A DNA stretch of 64,000 bases from Pseudomonas putida (GTDB lineage Bacteria; Pseudomonadota; Gammaproteobacteria; Pseudomonadales; Pseudomonadaceae). Every line of letters begins with the position of its first letter. Position 1 is the stretch's first letter. The notes beneath the pieces were generated by a model, which had not been told where the DNA came from, made no database searches, and worked only from the letters and a program-made list of their open reading frames with translations. Positions 7,572 through 16,427 of this stretch are shown one piece after another. A program made the position numbers and the translations under genes. The stretch lies in assembly GCF_028682395.1 (NCBI RefSeq), contig NZ_JANHLC010000001.1, forward strand, positions 186,001-250,000, in the 5' to 3' direction.

Positions 7572-9014
7572 CTAGAGCATCCCGCTGGCGGTTTCCTGGC
7601 ACAGCTGGTTGGCCAGCATCCCCAAGGTCATCAGCGCCCGCTCGGCCTCGCGGTTCCAGGGAATACCGCAGTTGAGGCGGATGCAATGGTTGAACTGCTC
7701 GGTATTACTGAAGATCAACCCCGGCGCGATGCTGATCCCCTGCTGCAGTGCACGCACATGCAGCTCCTGAGTATTGACCCGTCCCGGCAGGCTGACCCAA
7801 AGGATAAAACCGCCCGTCGGACGGGTCATTTGCGTGCCTTCGGGGAAGTACTGCTGCACCGCCAGCTGGAACGCACTGAGGTTCTTGCGGTACTCCTGAC
7901 GGATAAAGCGCAGATGCCGGTCGTAACCACCGTTTTCCAGGTAAGCCGCGACCCCCATCTGTGTCACGCTGCAAGCCGAGTGCGTACTGAACGTCTGCAG
8001 CCGCTGAATTTCCTGTTGGAACTTGCCGGCGATCATCCAGCCGATCCGCACACCGGGTGAGAGTGTCTTGGAGAAGCTTGAACAGTAGATCACCCGGTCC
8101 AGACGGTCGTAGGCTTTGAGCGCCTTGGTTCGGCCGACTTCGAACATCAGCTCGCCATAGATATCGTCCTCGACAATCTGGATATCGAAATCCGATGCCA
8201 GGCGCAGCAGCTGCTTTTGCCGCTCTTCCGGCATGGTGCCGCCCAGGGGGTTGCTCAGGCGCGTGGTCAACACCAGGGCCTTGATCGACCACTGGTTGGC
8301 CGCCAGTTGCAGGGCTTCCAGGCTCATGCCCGTGGAGGGGTCGCTGGGAATCTCGATAACCTTGAGCCCCAGCAGATCGGCCAGTTGCAGCAGGCCGTAA
8401 TAGGTCGGCGATTCGGCGGCAATCAGATCGCCCGGACGGGTCAGCACCCGCAGGGACATCTGCAGGGCATCGACGCAACCATGGGTAATGACCACTTCCG
8501 AAGGGTCGACCACCACCCCGGCGTCGCGCATGCGGATCGCCACCTGGCGTCGCAGGGGCTCGAAGCCCGGGCTGAACATATAGCTGAAGGCCCGCGGACT
8601 ATGGAAGCGCGTGACCTTGGCCAACTGCTGGTGCAGCGCCCGTACCGGCAAATAATCGACCGAAGGCACCGCCGCCCCAAAGGGAAATACCCCTTCGCGC
8701 CGGGACTCGACCAAGACCTGCTGGATGATACTGCTGCGCGTGACAAGGCCAGGACGCTCGACACGGGCGATGTCCGGAGTCGGTGCGGTCAGGGCCGGCG
8801 TCTGGTGTACGTAGTAGCCGGATTGCGGCCGGGCGCGAATCAGCCCCTGATCCTCCAGGTTGGCATACGCCTGGAGCACCGTGGCATGGCTGACATTGAG
8901 CTGCGAGCTCATCTTGCGCACCGAAGGCACCCGCTCTCCCGGCTGATAGACGCCACGGCGAATATCCTCGGCCAGTTGCTGAGCAATACGTTGATAGAGC
9001 AAAAGATTGGTCAT
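7572..9014 (-). CDS. MocR-type regulator (GntR HTH fused to aminotransferase fold)
   Basis: 480 residues. Residues 1-72 are a GntR winged helix (GERVPSVRKMSSQLNVSHAT); the rest is a fold-type I aminotransferase domain. The pyridoxal phosphate Lys is K316 in SSFSK, with Asn255, Asp283 and Tyr286 as other cofactor contacts. MocR proteins sense a vitamin B6 form or an amine and control nearby or unlinked genes. None of the neighbours is an obvious target. Two direct repeats upstream look like its own operator. Start ATG is the usual MTNLLLYQ-type N-terminus. Confidence 0.88.
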   Translation of the reverse strand: MTNLLLYQRIAQQLAEDIRRGVYQPGERVPSVRKMSSQLNVSHATVLQAYANLEDQGLIRARPQSGYYVHQTPALTAPTPDIARVERPGLVTRSSIIQQVLVESRREGVFPFGAAVPSVDYLPVRALHQQLAKVTRFHSPRAFSYMFSPGFEPLRRQVAIRMRDAGVVVDPSEVVITHGCVDALQMSLRVLTRPGDLIAAESPTYYGLLQLADLLGLKVIEIPSDPSTGMSLEALQLAANQWSIKALVLTTRLSNPLGGTMPEERQKQLLRLASDFDIQIVEDDIYGELMFEVGRTKALKAYDRLDRVIYCSSFSKTLSPGVRIGWMIAGKFQQEIQRLQTFSTHSACSVTQMGVAAYLENGGYDRHLRFIRQEYRKNLSAFQLAVQQYFPEGTQMTRPTGGFILWVSLPGRVNTQELHVRALQQGISIAPGLIFSNTEQFNHCIRLNCGIPWNREAERALMTLGMLANQLCQETASGML

Positions 9015-9067
9015 GACGCAGCACTCGATTTCACGGGCATTTTATTCTTGGCGCAAAAGATACCGGA

Positions 9068-9096
9068 ACAGTTTGGAAGTGTACTGGCACAGTTTG
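9068..9096. promoter_or_regulatory. Direct repeats, candidate MocR operator
   Basis: ACAGTTTG occurs at 9068-9075 and again at 9089-9096, 21 bases apart, i.e. two helical turns on one DNA face. They lie 54 bases upstream of the MocR start codon, just before a minus-strand TAAAAT -10-like element (9039-9044). Direct repeats are the usual site form for MocR regulators, many of which control their own gene. Confidence 0.45.
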
Positions 9097-9194
9097 CACA
9101 ATAGTCGACATTACAGTGGCACGCGACGAAAAACTGTACGGCTGCGCCAGGATAATCCCGACCATCGAGAACCGGCCTCACGTCGGCCGGACAC

Positions 9195-9222
9195 AAAAAA
9201 CCCGGCGTCTGACGAGGCCGGG
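9195..9222 (-). terminator. Terminator after the OmpA lipoprotein gene
   Basis: On the minus strand ACCCGGCCTCG / TCAGACG / CCGGGT forms a GC-rich stem followed by TTTTTT, about 20 bases after the OmpA-type gene. Confidence 0.85.
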
Positions 9223-9243
9223 TCGATTGAGCGGTTGGGGAGA

Positions 9244-10059
9244 CTAGCGTGCCGCACCCAATTGGCCGCTCTCATCGGAGAACACGATCTCCACCCGACG
9301 ATTCTGCGCGCGCCCGCGCTCGGACGCATTGGCCTCCACCGGATACTCGTCGCCATAGCCCTGGACTTCGATGCGTTTCTCGTTGATCCCCAGATCAACC
9401 AGTACATCGGCCACGGCCTGGGCGCGATCGCGAGACAGCTTCAGATTGTCCTCATGACCGCCGGTGCTGTCGGTGTAACCCTCGATCCGGATCACCCGCT
9501 TGGGGTTGAGCTGCAGAAACTGCACCAGCTTGAGCACGGTACGGTTGGCCGAAGGCTTCAGGTCCGCCTCGCCCGTATCGAACAACACATCGCCCAGGGT
9601 CATCACCAGACCGCGATCACTTTGCGTGGTCGCCAGGCTGATGATCTGCTCCTCAAGCCATTTGCCTTGCTGCTGAACGCTGAGCAACTTGGACTCGCGC
9701 AACGCCAGTTGCAGACGCTGACGCTCCAGTTCGAGCTTGGCCGCACGCTCCTGGTTCATCGCCATCTCGGTGTTTTCCCGGGCGATTTCGCTGTAGCGCT
9801 GGCTCAAGTAGGCGTAATGCACCACATCATCACCACTGCCCCAATAGCTGGACAGGCGATCAGCGCGGGCCAGGGATTCGCCGGCCCGTATCACGTCCTT
9901 GGGCGCGATACGCAGCACATTGGCATCTTCCCTGACGGTCTGAAAATCATTGGCTGCCTGTTGCAGTGCCGCTTCGCTGCTCTGCTGGCTGGCGCACCCG
10001 TAGAGGCTGCTGCAAGCGAGTAGCAACGCAAGGCTGGCCAATCGGCTGGAGGCGTTCAT
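9244..10059 (-). CDS. OmpA-family lipoprotein
   Basis: 271 residues. A lipoprotein signal with lipobox LYGC gives lipidated Cys22. Residues about 30-140 are helical with coiled-coil character (NQERAAKLELERQRLQLALRE). The C-terminal 110 residues are an OmpA peptidoglycan-binding domain (VLFDTGEADLKPSA, GYTDSTGG, NLKLSRDRAQAV, RAQNRRVEI). It should tie the outer membrane to the cell wall. Its start overlaps the DUF4398 lipoprotein stop by four bases, so the two are co-translated. Confidence 0.88.
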   Translation of the reverse strand: MNASSRLASLALLLACSSLYGCASQQSSEAALQQAANDFQTVREDANVLRIAPKDVIRAGESLARADRLSSYWGSGDDVVHYAYLSQRYSEIARENTEMAMNQERAAKLELERQRLQLALRESKLLSVQQQGKWLEEQIISLATTQSDRGLVMTLGDVLFDTGEADLKPSANRTVLKLVQFLQLNPKRVIRIEGYTDSTGGHEDNLKLSRDRAQAVADVLVDLGINEKRIEVQGYGDEYPVEANASERGRAQNRRVEIVFSDESGQLGAAR

Positions 10060-10412
10060 TGAACATCTCCCAACTGCTTGCGCAAACGCGTGATCCGGGT
10101 GTTCAGCACATTCAATTCTTCCTGGCTCTTCTCGGTCAGCACACGCGCCGCTGCCAATCGGGCATCCAGCTCGGCTTGTTCGGCCTGGCGGCGCGCATCG
10201 CGATAGGATCGGCTGTTCATTTTGCGCTGGGCCTTGGCGAGCTTGTCTTCGGCCAGTTTCAATTCAGGCACCTGATCGGCGCTCGCCCCCACAGCCCGGG
10301 CCTGCTCCACGGCTTGCTCGGTCAGGCGCAATTGTTCGGTCGGTACTGGATCGGCCGCACAACCTGCCAGGGCGACCAGGCTCACGGCCACGAATAGAGG
10401 TCGAATACTCAC
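10056..10412 (-). CDS. DUF4398 lipoprotein
   Basis: 118 residues. Lipobox LAGC gives lipidated Cys18. The remainder is a helical, charged DUF4398 domain (QVPELKLAEDKLAKAQRKM, RDARRQAEQAELDARLAAA) that resembles the helical region of the OmpA protein encoded next to it. The start codon is GTG, preceded by AGGGAT. It sits between a solute-binding-protein gene (9-base gap) and the OmpA lipoprotein, in one operon. The product probably acts with the OmpA protein at the envelope; this is inferred from coupling and shared architecture. Confidence 0.85.
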   Translation of the reverse strand: MSIRPLFVAVSLVALAGCAADPVPTEQLRLTEQAVEQARAVGASADQVPELKLAEDKLAKAQRKMNSRSYRDARRQAEQAELDARLAAARVLTEKSQEELNVLNTRITRLRKQLGDVQ

Positions 10413-10421
10413 TAAATATCC

Positions 10422-11246
10422 CTACTGTTTTGGGGCACTTGGGGCTTGCTGAAGCTGTGCCTTCCAGCGCTCCAGATTGCGTTGCAGAACGGCTTCGGAC
10501 AGGCCGGACGCGGGCAATTCTGTCATCTTTTTGGCCAACTGTCCGCGCAACCAGGGATCATTGCAGGCGGAGTTGTGGGAGAGCGCGAGAAACAGCCCCG
10601 GCTCGTCGACCGGTTGGCTGTGCACCAGCAAGTCGTCGGCCATGCCCAGGGTCTGGGCCATGGCCATGCCGGAATAGCGCCCCGCCAAAATGTACTCGAC
10701 CTCGCCCAGCAGTAGCTTCTGGAAGGCCTCGGTCAGAGTCGGCGCCGGATGCAGCGTCAGTTGCGCCTTGGCATAGGCCTGGAAAGGCTGGGTCAGGCGT
10801 GCCTTGGCCGACACCCCGCCGACATGCCCATGCAGGTCCGCCACACCGTTGTAGACCAGGCTCGAATCCTTGCGGGTCCAGACCAAGTAGTCATTGCGCA
10901 CCAACGGCGGGTGAATGTAGTCCAGCGACTCCAGTTCACTGAGCGTCAGGGGCGCATCGACCAACATATCCATGCGTCCGGCACGCACCTCGTCGAGCGC
11001 CTGGGAGCGCTTGCCGGCATAGAGCAACTCGACCTTGAGCCCCAGTTCCTGCGCCACCTGCTGCAGCAGGTCGGCGCTGGCACCGATCAGGTGCTTGGGG
11101 TCCTGGGGGTCCTGCCAGAGATAAGGCGGGGCATCCGGGCTGCCGGTGACCACCAGACGCTCGCACTTGCCAGCGGCCAGCCCCAGCGCAGGCAAGACCG
11201 ACAGGCCCAGCAGCAAAAACAGGCCTCTCAAGCGACGCAGTTCCAT
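10422..11246 (-). CDS. Periplasmic solute-binding protein, family 3
   Basis: 274 residues with a signal peptide ending LGLAAGKC. The two-lobed SBP_bac_3 fold is clear: GSPDAPPYLW, GASADLLQQVAQELGLKVEL, VRAGRMDMLVDAPLT, GVSAKARL and a C-terminal helix. No permease or ATPase is adjacent; instead the gene leads an operon with two envelope lipoproteins, so it may be a sensor or an orphan binding protein and not an uptake component. The ATG was chosen over a GTG five codons upstream because GAAGAGG is well placed before it. Confidence 0.82.
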   Translation of the reverse strand: MELRRLRGLFLLLGLSVLPALGLAAGKCERLVVTGSPDAPPYLWQDPQDPKHLIGASADLLQQVAQELGLKVELLYAGKRSQALDEVRAGRMDMLVDAPLTLSELESLDYIHPPLVRNDYLVWTRKDSSLVYNGVADLHGHVGGVSAKARLTQPFQAYAKAQLTLHPAPTLTEAFQKLLLGEVEYILAGRYSGMAMAQTLGMADDLLVHSQPVDEPGLFLALSHNSACNDPWLRGQLAKKMTELPASGLSEAVLQRNLERWKAQLQQAPSAPKQ

Positions 11247-11278
11247 GGCACACCTCTTCACTTAAAACCAAAGACAAT

Positions 11279-11304
11279 AAAAAACCCGGCCATCCCGAGC
11301 CGCG
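11279..11304 (-). terminator. Probable etfA terminator
   Basis: On the minus strand a GC-rich but imperfect stem (CGGC...GCCG core) is followed by TTTTTTATT, about 80 bases after etfA. A second hairpin (GCCCGG/CCGGGC, 11347-11363) lies closer to etfA but lacks a T-run. Confidence 0.5.
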
Positions 11305-11385
11305 GCGATCGCGCTGACACACCGTAGTGCCCATCGCGTTCCACGGCCCGGAATGACCGGGCTCTTTATAAGTGAAGCGTCTGGA

Positions 11386-12315
11386 TTAAACCAGCTTCTC
11401 CAACTCAGGGATGGCTTCGAACAAGTCTGCGACCAGGCCGTAATCGGCCACCTGGAAGATCGGCGCTTCTTCGTCCTTGTTGATCGCAACGATCACCTTG
11501 GAGTCCTTCATGCCGGCCAGGTGCTGGATCGCGCCGGAGATACCGACGGCGATGTACAGCTGTGGTGCGACGATCTTGCCGGTTTGACCGACCTGCATGT
11601 CGTTCGGCACGAAACCGGCGTCGACTGCAGCGCGGGAAGCGCCGACTGCCGCGCCCAGCTTGTCGGCCAGTGCGTACAGGTGCTTGAAGTTGTCACCGTT
11701 CTGCATGCCACGGCCGCCGGAAACGACGATCTTGGCAGCGGTCAGCTCAGGGCGATCGGACTTGGCAAGCTCTTCGCCAACGAAGGACGATTTGCCTGCA
11801 TCGTGCGCAGCACCAACGGCTTCAACAGCCGCGGAACCACCTTCAGCTGCAACCGGGTCGAAACCGGTGGCACGCACGGTGATCACTTTCACGGCCGCCG
11901 ACGACTGCACGGTAGCGATGGCGTTACCGGCATAGATCGGACGCTTGAAGGTGTCAGCGCTTTCAACCGAGATGATCTCGGAAATCTGGTCAACGTCCAG
12001 CTGCGCGGCAACGCGTGGCAGGATGTTTTTGCCGTTGGAAGTCGCGGCAGCCAAGATATGGCTGTAGCCCTTGCCCAACTCGGCGACCAGCGGAGCGACG
12101 TTTTCCGGCAGTTGGTGTGCGTAGGCGCCGTTGTCGGCCACCAGCACTTTAGCCACGCCAGCGATTTTCGCGGCGGCTTCAGCCACGGCGCCTACGCCTT
12201 GGCCGGCAACCAGCACGTGAATGTCGCCACCGATTTTCGCGGCAGCCGCCACGGTGTTCAGCGTGGCCGGCGCAACGGCCTTGTTATCGTGTTCGGCGAT
12301 TACCAAGATAGTCAT
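11386..12315 (-). CDS. etfA: Electron transfer flavoprotein alpha subunit
   Basis: 309 residues, [14 protein letters not shown] start. The C-terminal FAD-binding part is intact: [33 protein letters not shown] and [19 protein letters not shown]. With EtfB it collects electrons from acyl-CoA and other dehydrogenases (for example FadE at 52.9-55.3 kb) and passes them to Etf-QO. It starts two bases after the etfB stop. The pair is transcribed away from etf-QO around a shared control region. Confidence 0.97.
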   Translation of the reverse strand: MTILVIAEHDNKAVAPATLNTVAAAAKIGGDIHVLVAGQGVGAVAEAAAKIAGVAKVLVADNGAYAHQLPENVAPLVAELGKGYSHILAAATSNGKNILPRVAAQLDVDQISEIISVESADTFKRPIYAGNAIATVQSSAAVKVITVRATGFDPVAAEGGSAAVEAVGAAHDAGKSSFVGEELAKSDRPELTAAKIVVSGGRGMQNGDNFKHLYALADKLGAAVGASRAAVDAGFVPNDMQVGQTGKIVAPQLYIAVGISGAIQHLAGMKDSKVIVAINKDEEAPIFQVADYGLVADLFEAIPELEKLV

Positions 12316-12317
12316 GA

Positions 12318-13067
12318 TCAGATTACCTTCGCTTCGTTTTTCAGTTTCTCGACCAGTTCAGCCACCGACTTGACCTTGATGCCAGCGCTGCGTGCCGCCG
12401 GCGCTTCGACTTTCAGGGTCTTGTTGGTGGAGGCGGTGGAAACGCCCAAAGCGTCTGGAGTCAGCACTTCAAGAGGCTTCTTCTTGGCTTTCATGATGTT
12501 TGGCAGGGACGCATAACGCGGCTCGTTCAAACGCAGGTCGGTGGTGACGATGGCAGGCAGGCTCAGGGAGACTGTTTGCGCGCCGCCGTCGATTTCGCGG
12601 GTCACGGCCACTTTGTCGCCGCTGACTTCGACTTTCGAGGCGAAAGTGCCCTGACCGTAACCGCTCAGCGCAGCCAGCATCTGGCCGGTCTGGTTGTTGT
12701 CACTGTCGATGGCCTGTTTGCCCAGGATCACCAGTTGAGGCTGTTCCTTGTCGACCACGGCCTTGAGCAGCTTGGCCACGGCTAGGGAGTTCAGTTCGTC
12801 AGCGGATTCGACGAGGATGGCGCGATCGGCACCCAGAGCCAGCGCGGTGCGCAGTTGCTCTTGAGCCGTGGTCGGACCGATGGAGACGACGACGATCTCA
12901 GTCGCTACGCCTTTCTCTTTCAGGCGGACGGCTTCTTCCACTGCGATTTCGCAGAAAGGGTTCATCGACATCTTGACGTTGGCGAGGTCGACGCCGGAGT
13001 TGTCCGCCTTGACGCGAACCTTGACGTTATAGTCGACCACTCGTTTGACAGCTACAAGAACCTTCAT
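12318..13067 (-). CDS. etfB: Electron transfer flavoprotein beta subunit
   Basis: 249 residues. The beta-ETF signature is present near residues 140-190 ([33 protein letters not shown]); AMP-binding positions fall in the N-terminal half. Forms the EtfAB heterodimer in the cytoplasm. The ATG at [17 protein letters not shown] is preceded by GAGTAACGAGGAATCC. First gene of the etfBA operon. Confidence 0.97.
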   Translation of the reverse strand: MKVLVAVKRVVDYNVKVRVKADNSGVDLANVKMSMNPFCEIAVEEAVRLKEKGVATEIVVVSIGPTTAQEQLRTALALGADRAILVESADELNSLAVAKLLKAVVDKEQPQLVILGKQAIDSDNNQTGQMLAALSGYGQGTFASKVEVSGDKVAVTREIDGGAQTVSLSLPAIVTTDLRLNEPRYASLPNIMKAKKKPLEVLTPDALGVSTASTNKTLKVEAPAARSAGIKVKSVAELVEKLKNEAKVI

Positions 13068-13442
13068 GGATTCCTCGTTACTCTCCGGTGAAAAGAAAGT
13101 CGCCTAGGCGAACCTGGCGGTTGATGCTCATCGGCGCTCAAGGGCACCTCCAAAAACGCCGGCACTGCCACAGTGCGCAAACGATTCGCCGGTAACGACC
13201 GTCGGTCAGGCGTGACCCGCGGGTCATTCATCCCTTCGACGTGTAAACTTCGCGCCCAAGCGGCCTATCGCCTTGCTTGTACTGCCCTTGCCCGGTCTTT
13301 CGAGGTGCTCTTGGAACCCACAGTCAGCCTACGGCGAGCGCAAAACCGACCGTATCTTGACCGGATCGCCTTTTCTGGTCAATACGGCAAAACGGCCAGT
13401 TTTAAGCCGCGCTTCTTTGATTTACCTGGCTTGCGGGAAATT

Positions 13443-13457
13443 CAAACAAACGTTTGT
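13443..13457. promoter_or_regulatory. PsrA-type operator
   Basis: CAAAC, four bases, GTTTG fits the published PsrA box (G/C AAAC, N2-4, GTTT G/C). The core ACAAACGTTTGT is a perfect 12-base palindrome. It abuts the -35 of the etf-QO promoter, a position that would block transcription. PsrA is a TetR regulator released by long-chain fatty acids, and etf genes are reported PsrA targets in P. aeruginosa as I recall. Confidence 0.75.
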
Positions 13458-13458
13458 A

Positions 13459-13487
13459 TTGGACGCTGATAGTGGTGTAGATATAAT
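13459..13487 (+). promoter_or_regulatory. Sigma-70 promoter of etf-QO
   Basis: TTGGAC, 17 bases, TATAAT. Initiation would fall near 13494, leaving a leader of about 118 bases before the GTG start of etf-QO. Confidence 0.8.
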
Positions 13488-13611
13488 GCGCCGCCAAGAG
13501 AGAACGATGGCTGTTTCACGATCCCGTCCATCTGGACGTAGCGATAGCGAAGCCGATCACCAAAACTCCAAAATTAGAAAAACCTGTTGAGCCTTGAGTA
13601 GGAGAGAGTCT

Positions 13612-15276
13612 GTGGAACGCGAATATATGGAATTCGACGTGGTTATCGTCGGTGCCGGCCCCGCAGGTCTGTCCGCCGCTTGCCGCCTGAAGCAGAAAGC
13701 CGCCGAGGCTGGCCAGGAAATCAGCGTTTGCGTTGTCGAAAAAGGCTCCGAAGTCGGCGCCCACATCCTGTCCGGCGCCGTATTCGAGCCTCGCGCTCTG
13801 AACGAACTGTTCCCGGACTGGAAAGAACTCGGCGCGCCACTGCACACCGAAGTCAAACGCGACGATATCTACGTACTGCGCAACGGCGAAAGCGCAATCA
13901 AGGTACCCGACCTGTTTGTCCCCAAGACCATGCACAACCATGGCAACTACATCATTTCCCTGGGCAATCTGTGCCGCTGGCTGGCCCAGCAGGCCGAGAA
14001 CCTGGGCGTGGAAATCTACCCGGGCTTCGCCGCCCAGGAAGCCCTGTTCGATGAGAACGGCGTGGTCCGAGGCATCGTTACCGGTGATCTGGGCGTCGAC
14101 CGTGAAGGCCATCCCAAGGAAGGCCTCTATACCCCCGGCATGGAACTGCGCGGCAAATACACGCTGTTCGCCGAGGGCTGCCGTGGCCATATCGGCAAGC
14201 AACTGATCAAACGCTTTGACCTCGACAGCGACGCGGATGCCCAGCACTACGGCATTGGCCTCAAGGAAATCTGGGAAATCGACCCGGCCAAGCACCAACC
14301 AGGCCTGGTGGTCCACACCGCCGGCTGGCCGCTGGATATCGTGGGCAACGAGAACACCGGCGGCTCGTTCCTCTATCACCTGGAAAACAACCAGGTGGTG
14401 GTCGGCCTCATCGTCGACCTGTCCTATGGCAACACCTACCTGTCGCCGTTCGACGAGTTCCAGCGCCTCAAGCATCACCCGGTCCTCAAGCAATACCTGG
14501 AAGGCGGCAAGCGCATCAGCTACGGCGCCCGCGCCCTGGCCAAGGGCGGCCTGAACTCGCTGCCAAAAATGGTCTTCAAGGGCGGCGCCCTGATCGGCTG
14601 CGACCTGGGCACCCTTAACGGCGCCAAGATCAAAGGCAGCCACACGGCCATGAAGTCCGGCATGCTCGCCGCCGAAGCGGTGGCGACGGCGCTGTTTGGC
14701 GGTTCCGAAGGTGGCGATGAGCTCACTGGCTACGTCGATGCATTCAAATCCAGCTGGCTCCATGAAGAACTGTTCACCAGCCGTAACTTCGGCCCGGCGA
14801 TGCACAAGTACGGCACCCTGCTGGGCGCAGCTTTCACCTTCGTGGACCAGAATATCTTCGGCGGCAAGCTGCCGTTTACCCTGCACGACACCAAGCCGGA
14901 CTATGCCTGCCTGAAGCTGGCGGCCGATTGCAAGAAGATCGACTACCCCAAACCCGATGGCAAATTGAGCTTCGACAAGTTGAGCTCGGTGTTTATCTCC
15001 GGCACCAACCATGAAGAAGAACAGCCTTGCCACCTGAAGCTGACTGACCCAAGCATTCCGCTGAGCAAGAACCTGCCGCTCTATGACGAGCCTGCGCAGC
15101 GCTACTGCCCGGCCGGCGTGTACGAAGTCGTCACCCAGGAAGACGGCGAGAAGCGCTTCCAGATCAACGCGCAGAACTGCGTGCACTGCAAGACCTGCGA
15201 CATCAAGGACCCGTCCCAGAACATCACCTGGGTCACTCCCGAAGGCGCTGGCGGACCGACTTACCCGAATATGTAA
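13612..15276 (+). CDS. Electron transfer flavoprotein-ubiquinone oxidoreductase
   Basis: 554 residues. An N-terminal FAD-binding GAGPAG motif follows VEREYMEFDVVIV; the C-terminal 4Fe-4S cluster is shown by YCPAGVY and CVHCKTCDIKDP. The enzyme takes electrons from EtfAB and reduces ubiquinone in the inner membrane. The GTG start has AGGAGAGAGTCT before it and matches the N-terminus of P. aeruginosa homologues; a TTG further upstream was ignored. Followed by a strong terminator. Confidence 0.96.
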   Translation: MEREYMEFDVVIVGAGPAGLSAACRLKQKAAEAGQEISVCVVEKGSEVGAHILSGAVFEPRALNELFPDWKELGAPLHTEVKRDDIYVLRNGESAIKVPDLFVPKTMHNHGNYIISLGNLCRWLAQQAENLGVEIYPGFAAQEALFDENGVVRGIVTGDLGVDREGHPKEGLYTPGMELRGKYTLFAEGCRGHIGKQLIKRFDLDSDADAQHYGIGLKEIWEIDPAKHQPGLVVHTAGWPLDIVGNENTGGSFLYHLENNQVVVGLIVDLSYGNTYLSPFDEFQRLKHHPVLKQYLEGGKRISYGARALAKGGLNSLPKMVFKGGALIGCDLGTLNGAKIKGSHTAMKSGMLAAEAVATALFGGSEGGDELTGYVDAFKSSWLHEELFTSRNFGPAMHKYGTLLGAAFTFVDQNIFGGKLPFTLHDTKPDYACLKLAADCKKIDYPKPDGKLSFDKLSSVFISGTNHEEEQPCHLKLTDPSIPLSKNLPLYDEPAQRYCPAGVYEVVTQEDGEKRFQINAQNCVHCKTCDIKDPSQNITWVTPEGAGGPTYPNM

Positions 15277-15286
15277 GTCAGATAGA

Positions 15287-15311
15287 AAGGCTCCCCTCGG
15301 GAGCCTTTTTT
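15287..15311 (+). terminator. Terminator of etf-QO
   Basis: AAGGCTCCC / CTC / GGGAGCCTT stem followed by a T-run, 10 bases after the etf-QO stop. Confidence 0.92.
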
Positions 15312-15333
15312 CATGGGCTGGGCTCAGGCCGGA

Positions 15334-16245
15334 TCAGGACCAGGCCGAAGCCACAGGCAAACCACCTTCTTCGCCCGGGTTACGCTGGAAGTAGCGTTTG
15401 TATTCGCGACTGAACTGCGACGTGCTCTGATAGCCGACCCGATGCGCCGCCTGCGCCACGCCCATGCCCTCACCCAGGAGCAGTTGGCGTGCGCGCAGCA
15501 GGCGCAGGCGCTTGAGATACTGCACCGGCGACAGCAACGTGCTGCGCTTGAAATGCTCGTGGAAGGTCGAGGCGCTCATATTCGCGCACCCCGCGAGGGT
15601 GTCGACATTCAGCGGCTCGGTGTAATGGGCATGCAGGTGGTTTAACGAGAGCGCAATCCGAGCAAATTGCCCTTGCTGTTCGACCAGCGCGCGCAACACA
15701 TCGGCCTGGGGCCCGCGCAAAGCGGCAAAGAGCAGCTCGCGTATGCGCGCCGCGCCCATGATCTGGCACTCCAGCGGATCGTGCAGACAATGCAGCAGCC
15801 GCTCGACACACCCGCGCATCCCATCATCGAGTACCGCCGAGCTCATCGACTCCGGCGTCTGGACCGATGCCGGTCGCCCGGGCATCAGGCCCATGGCCAG
15901 AACCAGCTCACCCAGTACCGCCCGGTCAATCCCCACGGCAATTCCCAGCAACGGCCCGGTGGGCGCCGCAAAGGTTTCGCATTCGAACGGCACAGGCATC
16001 GCCTGCACCAGATAGTGCCCCGCGCCATATTCCAGGGTACGCGGCCCCAGATAGGCCAGTTTGCTGCCCTGAACAATGATCATCAGGCTCGGTTCGTAGA
16101 TCTGCGGCCCCCGGGCGACATCGCAGCTGGCCCGCAGCACCTGCACGCCGCGCAGCCCCGTGGGGGCAAATCCATCGCGGGTCGCAAGGGGTTCGAGCAA
16201 CGCGACCAGCGCGGCATTGGCATCGAGATGACGGGTCAACTGCAT
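15334..16245 (-). CDS. AraC-family transcriptional regulator
   Basis: 303 residues. The N-terminal AraC_N (cupin-like) domain spans about 20-170 (YEPSLMIIVQGSKLAYLG); the C-terminal two-HTH AraC domain spans about 200-295 (TLAGCANMSASTFHEHFKR, AAHRVGYQSTSQFSREYKR). Related regulators often lie next to and activate an alcohol dehydrogenase or reductase gene, as is the case here with the divergent dehydrogenase. Start set at MQLTRHLDANAA by family habit; an ATG 12 codons upstream is also open and neither has a clear ribosome site. Confidence 0.87.
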   Translation of the reverse strand: MQLTRHLDANAALVALLEPLATRDGFAPTGLRGVQVLRASCDVARGPQIYEPSLMIIVQGSKLAYLGPRTLEYGAGHYLVQAMPVPFECETFAAPTGPLLGIAVGIDRAVLGELVLAMGLMPGRPASVQTPESMSSAVLDDGMRGCVERLLHCLHDPLECQIMGAARIRELLFAALRGPQADVLRALVEQQGQFARIALSLNHLHAHYTEPLNVDTLAGCANMSASTFHEHFKRSTLLSPVQYLKRLRLLRARQLLLGEGMGVAQAAHRVGYQSTSQFSREYKRYFQRNPGEEGGLPVASAWS

Positions 16246-16427
16246 GGCAACAACTTCACAAAAAAGGAATGACGGCATCATCGCAGGTTAGCCGCGCATT
16301 TCGAGCGCCAACCCGGTGATGCCGGAGGAATAGGCAAAACACACGGAGGATTCGTCATGGTCGCTACGCCCGATGCCGGGGAAAATGACTCGCCTCACCT
16401 GTCGTCATCTTTGCGAGGCTTATCACT

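Larger units (their letters stand above)
13068..13611. promoter_or_regulatory. Divergent control region between etfBA and etf-QO
   Basis: 544 bases without a supported gene. It contains a candidate leftward promoter for etfBA (TTGACC at 13377-13382, 18 bases, AAGATA at 13353-13358 on the minus strand), a PsrA-type operator and a strong rightward promoter for etf-QO, both listed separately. TTGACC and GGTCAA (13357-13362 and 13377-13382) also form an inverted repeat over the etfBA promoter. The remaining sequence nearer etfB shows nothing clear. Confidence 0.6.

Noticed and set aside
13516..15186. 556-codon frame opposite etf-QO
   Set aside because: Antisense shadow of a well-conserved gene; no family match.
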